The notes beneath the pieces were generated by a model that searched no databases, was not told the origin of the DNA, and was given only the letters and a program-made list of their open reading frames with translations. Positions 8,229 through 18,198 of a stretch of DNA of 64,000 nucleotides are shown piece after piece. Position numbers and translations under genes: made by a program. Each line of letters begins with the position of its first letter. Positions within the stretch are counted from its first letter, which is position 1. Source of the DNA: Thermochromatium tepidum ATCC 43061 (GTDB lineage: Bacteria > Pseudomonadota > Gammaproteobacteria > Chromatiales > Chromatiaceae); NCBI RefSeq assembly GCF_009664085.1, contig NZ_CP039268.1, positions 253,001 to 317,000 of the forward strand, given 5' to 3'.

Positions 8229-8768
8229 TCAAGGTAACTGACCTCGCAGGGTCAGGGTATCGCCGCGCTGGATCAGTTCGAGCGGCTTGAGGAAGCTCAT
8301 GCCCAGCAACACCTCGTCGTCCGGCATGTTCGGCAGCACGCTCGCGCGTACCCCATGCGCAACCAGGTCGCCGAGTTCGACCCGCGCCAGCCGCGTGGGC
8401 CAGGCGCGGGTGATCCCATTGGCGGTGTGGCTGGTCCCCTCCGGACCGAGCCTCAGATCCAGCCGCTGCGCCAGGTCCAACGACAGTGCCACCTCGGTTG
8501 CGCCCGTGTCGATCAGAAAGCGCACCGGCTCGCCGTTGATCTTGCCGCTTGCGACATAGTGCCCGGCCCGATTGCGTCGGAGCGTCACCTCGACCACGCC
8601 ATCGGCCCCCTGGAGACTGAGCGGATGCGGATTGGGGTTGTGGTCCCGCTCCAGCCATTGATGGAAGAACAGCCCAAGCGACGCCAGCCCCGAGACCCAG
8701 GCCCCAAACAGCATGGCCCGACCCAGTCGGGCCGGCCAGTCGTCGCGGATAGGCCCCTCGTCAGACAC
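8229..8768 (-). CDS. Membrane-anchored retropepsin-like aspartic protease
   Basis: About 179 residues. The N-terminus has a single membrane segment ([18 protein letters not shown]) and the C-terminal 110 residues form a retropepsin-like domain with the catalytic motif [13 protein letters not shown] and the later VLLGMSFL block, as in the TIGR02281 clan AA family. Such proteins work as homodimers, each giving one Asp-Thr-Gly. The start is a GTG at 8768 that overlaps the sucB stop by 8 bp; an internal ATG at 8714 is the alternative but would trim the segment before the anchor. Its substrate is unknown, and the link to sucAB may only be positional. Confidence 0.75.
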   Translation of the reverse strand: MSDEGPIRDDWPARLGRAMLFGAWVSGLASLGLFFHQWLERDHNPNPHPLSLQGADGVVEVTLRRNRAGHYVASGKINGEPVRFLIDTGATEVALSLDLAQRLDLRLGPEGTSHTANGITRAWPTRLARVELGDLVAHGVRASVLPNMPDDEVLLGMSFLKPLELIQRGDTLTLRGQLP

Positions 8769-10041
8769 GCAACAGCAACCGCACCGGGTCTTCCACCAGC
8801 TCCTTGATCGCGACCAGGAACTGCACCGCCTCGCGCCCATCGATGAGCCTGTGGTCATAGGTGAGTGCCAGATACATCATGGGCGCGACCAGGATCTGAC
8901 CGTCCTTGACGATCGGACGCTCCTGGATCCGGTGCAGACCCAGGATGGCGCTCTGCGGCGGGTTGAGGATCGGGGTCGAGAGCAGCGAGCCGAACACCCC
9001 GCCGTTGGTGATCGAGAAGGTGCCCCCTGTGAGCTCTTCATAGCTGAGGCTGCCGTCCTTGGCCTTGCGGGCGAACTCGGCGATGCCCTGCTCGATCTCG
9101 GCCATGCCGAGCCGGTCGGCGTTGCGCAGGATCGGCACCACCAGACCGCGCGGCGAGCTCACGGCGATGCCGATGTCGTAATAGCCGTGATAGAGGATGT
9201 CCTCGCCGTCGATCGCGGCATTGAGCACCGGAAAGCGTTGCAGCGCCTCGACCACGGCCTTGACGAAGAACGCCATCAGCCCCAGCCGCACGCCGTGGCG
9301 CTGCTCGAAGGTCTCTTTGTAGCGCGCACGCAGGGCGTTGACCGCACTCAGATCGACCTCGTTGAAGGTGGTCAGCAGTGCGGCGTTCTGCTGGGCCTGA
9401 AGCAACCGCTCGGCGATGCGCGCACGCAGCCGGGTCATGGGTACGCGCCGTTCGGGGCGAGGGCCTGTTGCGGTCTCGCCCGTGGATTCCGGTGGCTGGG
9501 GGTCAGCGCCGGGGGCGCTGCGAGTAGCGGCGAGATCCGGATGACGCTCCGGCACCTGACCTTCGCGCGCGTCCAGATAGGCCAGGACATCGGCCTTCTG
9601 GATGCGCCCGTCGCGGCTGGGGATCTGGCTCGGATCCAGGTGGAGCTCCCTGACCAGCTGGCGCGCCGAGGGGGTAAGATGGGGGGAGGCGCCTGTCTGA
9701 GGCCCCCCTTCACCCAATCCCTCTTCTGCGAGTGGAGTGGGACTTTTCGTCGGCTGGGAGGCGGCAGGGGGTGTGGGCGTTGCGCCGGGCAGGGCGCTCA
9801 CCGCCCCCTCGTCGATCAGCGCCAGCACTTCATCGGCCTGTACCCGCGCGCCTTCCTCAGCCAGGATCTCCCTGAGTACGCCGGCACGCGGAGACGGCAC
9901 CTCTAGGATCACCTTGTCGGTCTCCAGCTCGACCAGAGGCTCGCCCTCCCTGACCACCTCGCCCGGCCCCTTGCTCCAGGTCAGCACCCGTGCATCGGTG
10001 ACGGATTCGGGCAGGGCAGGCACGCGGACTTCGAGACTCAT
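8761..10041 (-). CDS. sucB: 2-oxoglutarate dehydrogenase E2, dihydrolipoyl succinyltransferase
   Basis: A 426-residue E2 core subunit of the 2-oxoglutarate dehydrogenase complex. An N-terminal lipoyl domain carries the lysine in [14 protein letters not shown] (about 43). It is followed by an Ala/Pro/Thr-rich linker, a peripheral subunit-binding domain ([15 protein letters not shown]) and a C-terminal catalytic domain ending with the active-site block [13 protein letters not shown]. The start ATG overlaps the sucA stop as ATGA. The E3 gene lpd is not in this window. In an anaerobic phototroph the complex may serve biosynthesis or dark respiration. Confidence 0.95.
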   Translation of the reverse strand: MSLEVRVPALPESVTDARVLTWSKGPGEVVREGEPLVELETDKVILEVPSPRAGVLREILAEEGARVQADEVLALIDEGAVSALPGATPTPPAASQPTKSPTPLAEEGLGEGGPQTGASPHLTPSARQLVRELHLDPSQIPSRDGRIQKADVLAYLDAREGQVPERHPDLAATRSAPGADPQPPESTGETATGPRPERRVPMTRLRARIAERLLQAQQNAALLTTFNEVDLSAVNALRARYKETFEQRHGVRLGLMAFFVKAVVEALQRFPVLNAAIDGEDILYHGYYDIGIAVSSPRGLVVPILRNADRLGMAEIEQGIAEFARKAKDGSLSYEELTGGTFSITNGGVFGSLLSTPILNPPQSAILGLHRIQERPIVKDGQILVAPMMYLALTYDHRLIDGREAVQFLVAIKELVEDPVRLLLRV

Positions 10042-12944
10042 TGGGGTGAGATCCTTTGATTCATGGCCGGATTGTAATGGCCGCTCAGGGCCTCGCCGAT
10101 CAGACGCTCCTGCTGCTCGACATGGGCGACGCGATGACCGACGGCCGGCGCGGCGGAGGGCGGTCGTCCGACATAATACAGCCGCTGGCCGTCCTGGATG
10201 AGCGGAGAGAGCCGGTGCTTGATCTGGTCCCAAGCGCCCTGGTTCTGGGGCTCCTCCTGACACCAGACGATCTCCTCGACCCTCGAATAGGGGGCGAGTG
10301 CGCGCGCCAGCGCCTGCTTGGGGAAGGGATAGAGCTGCTCGATGCGCAGCAGCACGACATTGGTCTGACCACGGGCGCGCCGGGCCTCCAGCAGCTCGTA
10401 ATAGACCTTGCCGCTACAGAGGATGACGCGCTCGACCCCCGCGGGATCGATGGGGTCGATCTCGTGGATCAGTACCTGATACTGCCCGCAGGTCAGCTCC
10501 TCGAGCGCGGACACGGAGAGCCGATGGCGCAGCAGACTCTTGGGCGTCATCACGATCAAAGGTGTGCGATAGGGACGCACTATCTGACGTCGCAGCAGGT
10601 GGAACATCTGCGCCGGTGTGGTCGGTACGCAGACCTGGATATTGTGCCCGGCGCAGAGCTGCAAGAAGCGCTCGGGACGCGCCGAGGAGTGCTCGGCGCC
10701 CTGGCCCTCTAGCCCGTGCGGCAGCAACAGCACCAGACCGCAGTACAGCCCCCACTTGACCCCAGCCGAGGTGATGAACTGGTCGATGACCACCTGCGCC
10801 CCATTGGCGAAGTCGCCGAACTGGGCCTCCCAGAGCGTGAGTGCATGCGGCTCGGCGGTGGCAAAGCCGTATTCATAGCCGAGTACGGCCTCTTCTGACA
10901 GGATGGAATCGATGGCGATGAAGGCGCCCTGATGCGGACCGAGATGCTGGAGCGGGGTGTAGGACTCGCCGGTCTTTTGATCATGGACCTTGGCATGGCG
11001 GTGGAAGAAGGTGCCGCGTCCAACGTCCTGACCCGAGAGCCGCACCGGGACCCCGGCATCGAGCAGGGTGGCATAGGCCAGGGTCTCGGCATAGCCCCAA
11101 TCGAGGGGCTGATCGCCCTGGGCCATCTTGTGCCGTTCTTCCCAGACCTTCTCCACCCGTGGATGGAGGCTGAAGCCCTCGGGTAGGCGCAGCATGGACG
11201 CCGTGAGCGCGCGCAGCCTCTCCAGGGGTACACCGGTGTCGAGGTCTTGATCCCAGTGCGTCCCACGGCAGAAGCTCCAATCGACCCGCATGCGCCGATC
11301 CAGATCGCAGAGCACCGGGCGTGCGGTCACCACCCCCTGTTCGATCGACTCGCGATAGCACGCAACCATCGCCTGCTCTTCCGCCCGGGTGAGCACACCC
11401 TGGGCAATCAAGCGCTCGGCATAGATCGCGCGCGGTGTTGGGTGGCTACGGATCTTCTGATACATCATCGGCTGGGTAACCGCCGGTTCATCGGCCTCGT
11501 TGTGTCCGAGTCGGCGATAGCAGATCAGATCGATGATGACGTCCTTGTGGAACCTGTTGCGGAAGTCGAGCGCGAGCCGGGTGACGAAGATCACGGCCTC
11601 GGGGTCGTCGCCGTTTACATGGAACACCGGGGCCTCGACCATCTTGGCGACATCGGTGCAATAGGGCGTGGAACGCGCATCGAGCGGGTGGCTGGTGGTA
11701 AAACCGATCCGATTATTGACGACGATGTGCACTGTGCCGCCGGTGCCATAGCTGCGCGTCTGCGACAGTTGCAGGGTCTCCATCACCACGCCCTGACCGG
11801 CGAAGGCTGCGTCCCCATGGATGAGCACTGGCAGCACCTGATCGCCGGTGCGATCGCCGCGGCGGCGCTGACGCGCGCGCACCGAGCCCTGGATCACCGG
11901 GTCGATGATCTCCAGGTGCGAGGGATTGAACCCGAGCACCAGATGGACGATCCCGCCGGGGGTCTCGACATCCGTGGCAAAGCCCAGGTGATACTTGACG
12001 TCGCCAACCATCTGACGCCAGTCCATCTGGATCCTGTCTTCGAACTCGTTGAAGATCGCAGCCGGCGGCTTGCCGAAGATATTGATGAGCACATTGAGCC
12101 GTCCGCGGTGGGCCATGCCGATCACGATCTCCTGCATCCCCTGGCGTCCGGCGCGCTGGATCAGCTCGTCGAGCAGCGGAATGAGTGCCTCGCCCCCTTC
12201 CAGCGAAAAACGCTTCTGACCCACATAGCGCTGGTGGAGATACCGCTCGATCCCCTCGGCGGCGGTCAGGAGTCTGAGCAGCCAGCGCCGGCCCTCGCTA
12301 TCCAGCTCGGGTCGGGCGCGATAGCCTTCCAGTCGCTTCTGGATCCAGCGCTTCTCCTGGGTGCTGGTGATGTGCATGTATTCGGAGCCGACCGTGCCGC
12401 AATAGGTCTCCCGAACGATGGCGAGGATCTCGCGCAGCGACAGGCGATCTGGCGCATAGAGCGAGCCGGTGTTGAAGACCTGGTCCAGGTCTTCCGGACT
12501 CAGATTGTGATATTCGAGGTCGAGGTCGACGACGTGCGGCGTCTCGCGCAACCGAATCGGATCGATGTCGGCGACCTGATGGCCGCGATAGCGGTAGGCA
12601 TTGATGAGACTGAGCACGGCCGCCTGTCTCTCGGCGGCAGCCGGGTCGAGACAGGCGTTCGAGCGCGTGGTGGCACCTGCACACGGCTCCTGGGCCAAAC
12701 GCCGGAAGTTGTCACGGATCGGGCCATGCGGCGTCTCGGCGACGAGCGAGGCATTGGCCGTCTCGCGGCGCAGTCTGTCGAAGCGTGTGCGCCAGGCGGC
12801 ATCGATGCACTCTGGGTCGACGAGATAACGCTCGTAGAGATCCTCGATGAAGGCGGCGTTGCCGCCGTAGAGCGCGCTTGAGCCCCGGAACGAATCTAAA
12901 CGTTTGCCCATGCGGAATTTCGATTGTATTTGTTGGTCTGCCAT
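10038..12944 (-). CDS. sucA: 2-oxoglutarate dehydrogenase E1
   Basis: A 968-residue thiamine-diphosphate enzyme that decarboxylates 2-oxoglutarate and transfers the succinyl group to the lipoyl arm of SucB. Family features include the N-terminal E2-binding segment ([20 protein letters not shown]), the [15 protein letters not shown] block, the ThDP motif start [12 protein letters not shown] and the C-terminal [14 protein letters not shown]. Its stop overlaps the sucB start, so the two subunits are made together. Slightly longer than the E. coli enzyme (about 930 residues). No sdh genes are seen upstream; the neighbour there is divergent. Confidence 0.96.
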   Translation of the reverse strand: MADQQIQSKFRMGKRLDSFRGSSALYGGNAAFIEDLYERYLVDPECIDAAWRTRFDRLRRETANASLVAETPHGPIRDNFRRLAQEPCAGATTRSNACLDPAAAERQAAVLSLINAYRYRGHQVADIDPIRLRETPHVVDLDLEYHNLSPEDLDQVFNTGSLYAPDRLSLREILAIVRETYCGTVGSEYMHITSTQEKRWIQKRLEGYRARPELDSEGRRWLLRLLTAAEGIERYLHQRYVGQKRFSLEGGEALIPLLDELIQRAGRQGMQEIVIGMAHRGRLNVLINIFGKPPAAIFNEFEDRIQMDWRQMVGDVKYHLGFATDVETPGGIVHLVLGFNPSHLEIIDPVIQGSVRARQRRRGDRTGDQVLPVLIHGDAAFAGQGVVMETLQLSQTRSYGTGGTVHIVVNNRIGFTTSHPLDARSTPYCTDVAKMVEAPVFHVNGDDPEAVIFVTRLALDFRNRFHKDVIIDLICYRRLGHNEADEPAVTQPMMYQKIRSHPTPRAIYAERLIAQGVLTRAEEQAMVACYRESIEQGVVTARPVLCDLDRRMRVDWSFCRGTHWDQDLDTGVPLERLRALTASMLRLPEGFSLHPRVEKVWEERHKMAQGDQPLDWGYAETLAYATLLDAGVPVRLSGQDVGRGTFFHRHAKVHDQKTGESYTPLQHLGPHQGAFIAIDSILSEEAVLGYEYGFATAEPHALTLWEAQFGDFANGAQVVIDQFITSAGVKWGLYCGLVLLLPHGLEGQGAEHSSARPERFLQLCAGHNIQVCVPTTPAQMFHLLRRQIVRPYRTPLIVMTPKSLLRHRLSVSALEELTCGQYQVLIHEIDPIDPAGVERVILCSGKVYYELLEARRARGQTNVVLLRIEQLYPFPKQALARALAPYSRVEEIVWCQEEPQNQGAWDQIKHRLSPLIQDGQRLYYVGRPPSAAPAVGHRVAHVEQQERLIGEALSGHYNPAMNQRISPQ

Positions 12945-13148
12945 TCTTAGTCAAAAGATCCAGCACGACGCCGGTGGACGCGGGCCCAGGGCGCAGGTTT
13001 TATAGCATACTCGACAGGGCGCCCGACACGCCGGTCGCCGACGGCGCAGGCTGCACGAAGCCAATTGAAATGATCGCGTTATTCAATGCTTGAGACCTTA
13101 GACCAAGACGACAGGGCGATAGGCGTGCCGCCGAAGACGAGAGTACTC

Positions 13149-13406
13149 ATGCCAAAAGATCCGGATCCCGCTGAACGTCTTTTGACACCTGATTTCGCGC
13201 TCGATCACCAACGGCGTCTGCGCGAGGTGCGTATCCATCTGGCCAAGCTCGAGGCCGACATCGCCTATTTTGAGGCGCGTCTCGAACTGATCGGTGAGCC
13301 CAGCAGCAGCAACAGTGTCGCGCAACGCAAGCTGTTTACGCTGCTGCAAAAGGCCACGGCCAAGCAGATCCTCGACACCCGAAGCCACCATTCCGAACTG
13401 CGCTGA
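13149..13406 (+). CDS. Small helical protein of unknown function
   Basis: An 85-residue frame starting MPKDPDPAERL. The central part (RLREVRIHLAKLEADIAYFEARLELI) is strongly amphipathic and likely a coiled coil, followed by a second helix (VAQRKLFTLLQKATAKQILD). I do not recognise a family. An in-frame ATG at 13086 would add 21 residues of poor quality. It lies alone between divergent sucA and the hem genes, so its context gives no function. Confidence 0.5.
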   Translation: MPKDPDPAERLLTPDFALDHQRRLREVRIHLAKLEADIAYFEARLELIGEPSSSNSVAQRKLFTLLQKATAKQILDTRSHHSELR

Positions 13407-13571
13407 AGTGGTCTCAATGCAGCGATCCGAGACCTGCCGCGCCATCCTGTGACACAATCGCGCTTCAGGCCGCATCCCTGCGGTCGATCAATCTTGTTTT
13501 CAATCTTGAACCCTGTCGTCACGACGTCCGCGCCCGTTGCGGTCGAACGCGGTTCGATTCCAGGATCCACT

Positions 13572-14498
13572 ATGTCCAATAGCATTCGCATCGCCACCCG
13601 CAAGTCTCCTTTGGCCCTGTGGCAGGCCGAGCATGTCGCCGCCCGCCTCAAGGCGCTCCATCCCGATCTCAGGGTCGAGATCATCGGCATGACCACCAAG
13701 GGTGACCAGCTGCTCGACTCGCCCCTGTCCAAGGTCGGCGGCAAGGGTCTGTTCGTCAAGGAGTTGGAACAGGGGATGCTGGCCGGTGAGGCGGATATCG
13801 CCGTGCACTCGATGAAAGACGTGCCGGTCGAGTTGCCCGAGGGTCTACATCTGGCGGTGATCATGGAGCGTGAGAATCCCCATGACGCCTTCGTCTCCAA
13901 TACCTATACGCGCCTCGCTGAGCTGCCGGCGGGGGCCTGTGTCGGGACCTCCAGTCTGCGCCGTCAGTGTCAGCTCGCCGATCGGCGTCCCGACCTGCGC
14001 ATCGAGCCGCTGCGCGGCAACGTCAACACCCGTCTGGCCAAGCTCGATGCCGGTGAGTTCGATGCCATCATCCTGGCCGCCGCCGGACTGATCCGGCTCG
14101 GTTTCGCGTCGCGCATCCGGGACACCCTTGATCCAGACGACTCGCTGCCGGCCATCGGCCAGGGCGCCATCGGCATCGAGTGTCGGATCGAGGACGCGCG
14201 CGTGCATCAGCTCATCGCTCCGCTGGCCGACCGTGACACCAGCGACCGCGTGCGCGCCGAGCGCGCCCTGAACGCCCGGCTCAATGGCGGCTGCCAGGTG
14301 CCGATCGGCGGCCATGCGGTGCTCGAGGGCGATCGGCTCATCCTCAAGGGGCTCGTCGGCACCACCGATGGCACGCGCATCCTGCGCGCCACGGCATCTG
14401 GTCCGCGCAGCGAGCCCGAGGCGATCGGGGTGCGGGTGGCCGAGGATCTGCTCGCTCAGGGCGCTGATGCCATCCTAAACGCACTCCTGGGGCACTGA
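13572..14498 (+). CDS. hemC: Porphobilinogen deaminase (hydroxymethylbilane synthase)
   Basis: A 308-residue enzyme that joins four porphobilinogens into hydroxymethylbilane for haem, bacteriochlorophyll and sirohaem. The start [18 protein letters not shown] is characteristic; the catalytic aspartate is in HSMKDVP (about 83) and the dipyrromethane cofactor attaches to the cysteine in LNGGCQVP (241). The frame extends upstream by 41 codons but those are not family-like. hemD follows after 3 bp, a common hemCD arrangement; hemX and hemY, often next, are absent here. Confidence 0.96.
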   Translation: MSNSIRIATRKSPLALWQAEHVAARLKALHPDLRVEIIGMTTKGDQLLDSPLSKVGGKGLFVKELEQGMLAGEADIAVHSMKDVPVELPEGLHLAVIMERENPHDAFVSNTYTRLAELPAGACVGTSSLRRQCQLADRRPDLRIEPLRGNVNTRLAKLDAGEFDAIILAAAGLIRLGFASRIRDTLDPDDSLPAIGQGAIGIECRIEDARVHQLIAPLADRDTSDRVRAERALNARLNGGCQVPIGGHAVLEGDRLILKGLVGTTDGTRILRATASGPRSEPEAIGVRVAEDLLAQGADAILNALLGH

Positions 14499-14501
14499 GC
14501 C

Positions 14502-15272
14502 ATGATCAGGGCCGTCGATCTCGCCGGTCGTGGCGTGCTGGTGACCCGCCCTGCCGGTCAGGCTGAACCGCTGTGCCGCCTGATCGAGGCGGCGGGCGGG
14601 CGCGCCATCCGTTTTCCGACCATCGCCATCGCGCCGACCCACGACCCGAGGGCCAAGGCGCTCCTGGGTGAGCCCTGGGATCTGATGTATTTCGTCAGTC
14701 CCAATGCGGTCGAGCAGGCACTGGCCCTGGTCGGCACTGGCACCTGGCCAGGGGTGAAATGGGTCGCAGCGGTCGGGCGCGGCACGGCACGCGCGCTCGC
14801 CGCGGCTGGACGGGCGCCCGATCTGGTCCCGAATGGGCGTTACGAGAGCGAGGCGCTGCTTGAGATGCCGGAACTCTCTGACATGCGTGGTCGCAGGGTC
14901 TTGATCGTGCGCGGTGTTGGCGGGCGCGAGCTCTTCGCCCGGACCCTGAGCGAGCGCGGGGCCGAGGTGTACTACGCCGAGGTCTATCGGCGCGTGCGAC
15001 CCGAGGTCGACCCGACCCAGGTGTTGGCCCGCTGGAGGCATGAGGTCCATCTGGTGACGGTGACCAGCGATGAGATCTTGCTCAATCTGGTTGCGCTCTT
15101 GGGCGAAGCGGGACGAGCGCCACTCCTGGAGACGCCCCTGGTCGTGATCGCCGAACGCACCGCTCAGACCGCGCGTGATCTGGGCTTCCAGACCATCCGG
15201 GTGGCCGAGCGTGCCGACGACGAGTCCATCCTACAGGCATTGATCGCGCTATTCGGAGGTTCGTTGCTCTAG
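14502..15272 (+). CDS. hemD: Uroporphyrinogen-III synthase
   Basis: A 256-residue enzyme that cyclises hydroxymethylbilane with inversion of ring D to uroporphyrinogen III. The sequence is a typical two-lobed HemD: GVLVTRPAGQAEPLCRLIEAAGG at the start, YFVSPNAVEQAL, and RVLIVRGVGGRELFARTL in the second half. It follows hemC directly and both feed tetrapyrrole synthesis, which in a phototroph has a high flux. Its 3' end overlaps the convergent lipoprotein gene by 24 bp. Confidence 0.93.
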   Translation: MIRAVDLAGRGVLVTRPAGQAEPLCRLIEAAGGRAIRFPTIAIAPTHDPRAKALLGEPWDLMYFVSPNAVEQALALVGTGTWPGVKWVAAVGRGTARALAAAGRAPDLVPNGRYESEALLEMPELSDMRGRRVLIVRGVGGRELFARTLSERGAEVYYAEVYRRVRPEVDPTQVLARWRHEVHLVTVTSDEILLNLVALLGEAGRAPLLETPLVVIAERTAQTARDLGFQTIRVAERADDESILQALIALFGGSLL

Positions 15273-15896
15273 CGGACGGTTCGGCAAAAGGCCGTCCCGT
15301 TGCATCTGAGCGATCACCTCGTCGATCACCTGGCTGAGTGTGGTGTGCTCCGAGTTGGGGTCGAGCGGCTGGGAACGACCCGACCACACCAGCCGTTCTT
15401 GCTTGGCGTCATAGAGGTTGGTCTCGAGCCGCAACGCCTTGGGATCGCTGTAATATCCAGGGGTGGAGACCTCGTCATAGACCCGGCTGAAATAGCCGAT
15501 CAGGTGATGATCGTGATCCGGCACCGAGCCAATCCGCGCCGCCGGCTGGGTGCTGGCTGACTCGTCGGTCACCAGATGGGTGATGAGGACACCATCGGCC
15601 TTGACCTTCGCATAGCCTTCGGTCATCCGTGCCAAGCGACCCAGCTGGCGATCCGACACCAGCTCGTGTGAAGCCCAGGTGGTGATACCGAGCGTCTGGA
15701 GCCGCTTGACGAAATTGTCTTCGTAGGCGCGCCTGACCTTCGGGTTGTTGGTCACGCCGAAGACCACCAGGCGCTCATACTGTCTGGGTGTCTGACCCGG
15801 CTGGATCCAGACCGAGGAGACCGGACCTGTGGCAGCACAGGCCCCCAGGAGGAATGCCAGCGAACCAGCGATCAAGAGGCGTACTCTGGGATACAT
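15249..15896 (-). CDS. Predicted outer-membrane lipoprotein
   Basis: A 215-residue protein with a lipoprotein signal peptide and lipobox (LLIAGSLAFLLGAC, cysteine at about 19). The mature part has an alpha/beta pattern (RLVVFGVTNNPKVRRAYEDNF, then GVLITHLV) that resembles small periplasmic lipoproteins of the DUF4136 type, but I cannot fix the family. The start ATG at 15896 was chosen because it directly precedes the signal peptide. It converges with hemD and is unlikely to share its regulation. Confidence 0.65.
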   Translation of the reverse strand: MYPRVRLLIAGSLAFLLGACAATGPVSSVWIQPGQTPRQYERLVVFGVTNNPKVRRAYEDNFVKRLQTLGITTWASHELVSDRQLGRLARMTEGYAKVKADGVLITHLVTDESASTQPAARIGSVPDHDHHLIGYFSRVYDEVSTPGYYSDPKALRLETNLYDAKQERLVWSGRSQPLDPNSEHTTLSQVIDEVIAQMQRDGLLPNRPLEQRTSE

Positions 15897-16063
15897 CGAT
15901 CGGCTCCAGTACCGACACCGCCTCAAGAGGACAAGCTGAGGCGGCGCCCTTTGGACGAGTTCGGTTGGGGACAAGCGGTTATAGGTCTTTGGACCACCCG
16001 GTCTGCTGTGACGCGAAGGCGCAGAATCAGTATGCCCAAGCCGAACCCTCCTGCCCAGCGCGT

Positions 16064-16351
16064 TCAGAATCTGAGCGCAGACGGCGGCGTAAGTTCGATG
16101 ATCAAGTTGGACCGCGCCACGGCCTGACAGGTCAAGCAGGTACCAGCCGGTCGGCCGTGGAGTGCCTCGATCTCTCCACTGGGAGAGTCGATGACGCCAC
16201 TCTTGAGCGTGATCGCACAGGCGCCACAATAGCCGCTGCGACAACCGTTGGGTAGGTCGATCCCCTGGCGCAGCGCGGCCTTAAGCAGGGTCTCGCCTGG
16301 ATCGGACTCGAAGCTTGGGCCAGCAGGTAGGATCTGGATGTTGAAATTCAT
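16064..16351 (-). CDS. 2Fe-2S plant-type ferredoxin
   Basis: A 95-residue electron carrier with the beta-grasp 2Fe-2S pattern: cysteines in CRSGYCGACAITL and the fourth in TCLTCQAV. It resembles small ferredoxins that serve oxidoreductases. Its ribosome-binding site (GGAGGG) and its ATG AAT start codons lie inside a 260-bp repeat, copy 1, which fills the whole space up to the divergent SDR gene. So the repeat now forms its leader and probably its promoter. Confidence 0.85.
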   Translation of the reverse strand: MNFNIQILPAGPSFESDPGETLLKAALRQGIDLPNGCRSGYCGACAITLKSGVIDSPSGEIEALHGRPAGTCLTCQAVARSNLIIELTPPSALRF

Positions 16352-16605
16352 AGACCCTCCGCAAGGAAACCCGCGACTTGAGTCGCGGGAGGAATGGCGG
16401 GTGCGCGAAGCGCACCATGTGGTGTATAATACAGTGTGGTCTCCGGGCGCACGCCGACTGCAACGCCAGTCGAAACCTGGCCCGGATTGGCAGCGGAGCC
16501 CCGCTGCCAAGGGCGGCTGTAAACACGCCCAATGTTGGGGATGCGGTCAACCATGTTTGCTGTGTCTCACAATAAAGCCTTCGACTTCAATCGAGGGTTG
16601 TTTAC
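16346..16605 (-). repeat. 260-bp structured repeat, copy 1
   Basis: This segment is repeated in opposite orientation at 24009-24268 with only 5 mismatches in 260 bases; the similarity stops abruptly at both ends. Several perfect stems are visible: CCCGCGAC-TTGA-GTCGCGGG, GGTGCGC-GAA-GCGCACC, TTGGCAGCGG-AGC-CCGCTGCCAA offset by one base, and a terminal hairpin near TTGTTTAC. The end TTTAC and the subterminal hairpins recall IS200/IS605-type elements. It occupies the full divergent intergenic region between the ferredoxin and SDR genes. The minus strand reads into GGAGGGTCT-ATG, a ready ribosome-binding site. Confidence 0.85.
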
Positions 16606-16619
16606 GCGGAAGCAAACTC

Positions 16620-17486
16620 ATGTCAGACATTGTGATTGTAGGCTGTGGCTATGTGGGCGAGCGTTTGGCACGCCAATACCTCGACGCGGGTGAATCCGTC
16701 ATTGGTTTGGTTCGGAGTCGGGACGGGCTGGAGCGTTTGGCCGCCGCCGGCATCCCTGCCATGCGCCTCGATCTGTCCGGAGACGATCCCATCCCCTGCG
16801 CGCTCGCCGGCGCACGTCTGTTCCATCTGGCGCCACCGCCCTCTCAAGGACGCGAGGATCTCTATACGCGCCGTTTGATCCAGTCCTTCGACCAGGCCGG
16901 TCATCCACGCCGCCTCGTCTATATCAGCACCACAGGCGTCTATGGCGACTGCGCCGGTGCCTGGATCGATGAGGACTGGCCGACGCGTCCAACCCTGGAA
17001 CGTTCGCTCAGACGTCTGGATGCCGAAGACGCGCTGCGCGGCTGGAGCCGCGACCAGGGCGGTGAGCTGATCGTGCTGCGAGTGGCCGGTATCTATGGCC
17101 CTGGGCGCCTGCCGCTGGAGCGCCTGAGGCATGGTCTGCCCCTGGTGCGTCCCGAAGAGGCGCCCTACAGCAACCGGATCCATGTCGATGATCTAGTCGC
17201 AGTCTGTGTCGCGGCCATGGAACGCGGGCGCCCCGGCGCCATCTTCAACGTCAGCGATGGCCATCCGACCACCATGACCGATTATTTTATCCAGGTCGCC
17301 AAGGCCGCCGGCCTGCCTCAGCCGCCGCTGATCAGTCTGGCCGAGGCCACCACCCATCTATCCGAGGGCATGCTGGGCTATATGAGCGAATCGCGCCGGC
17401 TGTCCAATCGCCGTCTGCGCGAGGAACTGGGTATCGAGTTGCGGTATCCGACCCTAGCCGAGGGTTTGGCACAGGCGCTTCGATAA
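16620..17486 (+). CDS. NAD(P)-dependent epimerase/dehydratase family protein
   Basis: A 288-residue extended SDR with the Rossmann motif IVIVGCGYVGERLA at the N-terminus, YISTTGVYGD in the middle and SNRIHVDDLVAV in the C-terminal half, like the YeeZ group of SDR proteins. Such proteins bind a nucleotide cofactor; the substrate is unknown. Translation starts 15 bp after the end of the 260-bp repeat, so the natural promoter has been displaced or replaced by repeat sequence. The larger open frame upstream runs through the repeat and was discarded. Confidence 0.8.
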   Translation: MSDIVIVGCGYVGERLARQYLDAGESVIGLVRSRDGLERLAAAGIPAMRLDLSGDDPIPCALAGARLFHLAPPPSQGREDLYTRRLIQSFDQAGHPRRLVYISTTGVYGDCAGAWIDEDWPTRPTLERSLRRLDAEDALRGWSRDQGGELIVLRVAGIYGPGRLPLERLRHGLPLVRPEEAPYSNRIHVDDLVAVCVAAMERGRPGAIFNVSDGHPTTMTDYFIQVAKAAGLPQPPLISLAEATTHLSEGMLGYMSESRRLSNRRLREELGIELRYPTLAEGLAQALR

Positions 17487-17906
17487 GGGTTCGACCTGCC
17501 AGCAGGGCTTGAGCCTCGGCACGAACCAAAGTTGACGCAAGGGCGCACATCTACTAGTTTTTATCCAAACTGCAATCGGCGGCCGAGGCCAGGATCCCAA
17601 TCAGCCACGCGAGCATTCAAGCATTCTTCCGGGAATCGGGGTTTGCACTGGCCAGGCGTCGCCTCGTATCCAGCCTATCCGATCGGCGGTTCGACTGCCC
17701 CACTCCTAAAATCGGCCTATTGTCCACCCCGGGGTGCTCATCCGGTTGATCACCCGCTCTGTCTCCGATACACACATTTACAGCTTCTTTGTCTCATCCG
17801 AAGGGGCTGGATCTCTTCAACGACTGTCGCGGCAACCTGTGTGTCGGCCGTGACGGTATCGATTGATCGACACACACCTCCATGATGAGCGCGAGAGACA
17901 GCAGCG
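17487..17906 (+). other. 420-bp gene-free leader with candidate promoter
   Basis: No convincing gene was found; a 117-codon open frame here has no domain and no ribosome-binding site. A possible sigma-70 promoter is TTGACG (17532-17537) and TAGTTT (17555-17560) with 17-bp spacing. If used, it would give the RRM protein a leader of more than 300 bases, as seen for cold-shock genes. This is a weak inference. Confidence 0.35.
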
Positions 17907-18182
17907 ATGAGGATCTACGTAGGCAACCTGCCCTATAGCGTAAACGACGACGAGCTAAGGAGCGTCTTTAGCCAGTTCGGCGAGCTGGTCGCCGCCGAGG
18001 TGATCAGGGACAAGTTCTCGGGTCAGTCGAAGGGATTCGGTTTCGTCGACATGCCCAACAAGGCCGAGGCCGATGCGGCCATCAAGGCCCTGAACGAAAC
18101 CGAGATGAAGGGGCGCAAACTGACCGTCAACGAGGCCAGACCGCGCGCCGAGCGCCCCCGCGGAGGGAGTGGCCGTTATTGA
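17907..18182 (+). CDS. RRM-type RNA-binding protein
   Basis: A 91-residue single RNA-recognition-motif protein. RNP2 is IYVGNLPY (3-10) and RNP1 is KGFGFVDM (42-49), with a short Arg/Gly-rich tail (RPRAERPRGGSGRY). Such proteins are common in cyanobacteria and some proteobacteria and are thought to act as RNA chaperones, often cold-induced. It has a long upstream gene-free region that may be regulatory. It is convergent with ubiD. Confidence 0.92.
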   Translation: MRIYVGNLPYSVNDDELRSVFSQFGELVAAEVIRDKFSGQSKGFGFVDMPNKAEADAAIKALNETEMKGRKLTVNEARPRAERPRGGSGRY

Positions 18183-18198
18183 TCGATCTTGAACCGCG

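Noticed and set aside
16248-16619. N-terminal extension of the SDR protein through the repeat
   Set aside because: The extension is encoded by the mobile repeat and the conserved Rossmann motif begins right after the ATG at 16620.
17532-17885. 117-codon open frame upstream of the RRM gene
   Set aside because: No ribosome-binding site, no recognisable domain and an amino-acid mix typical of GC-rich non-coding DNA.
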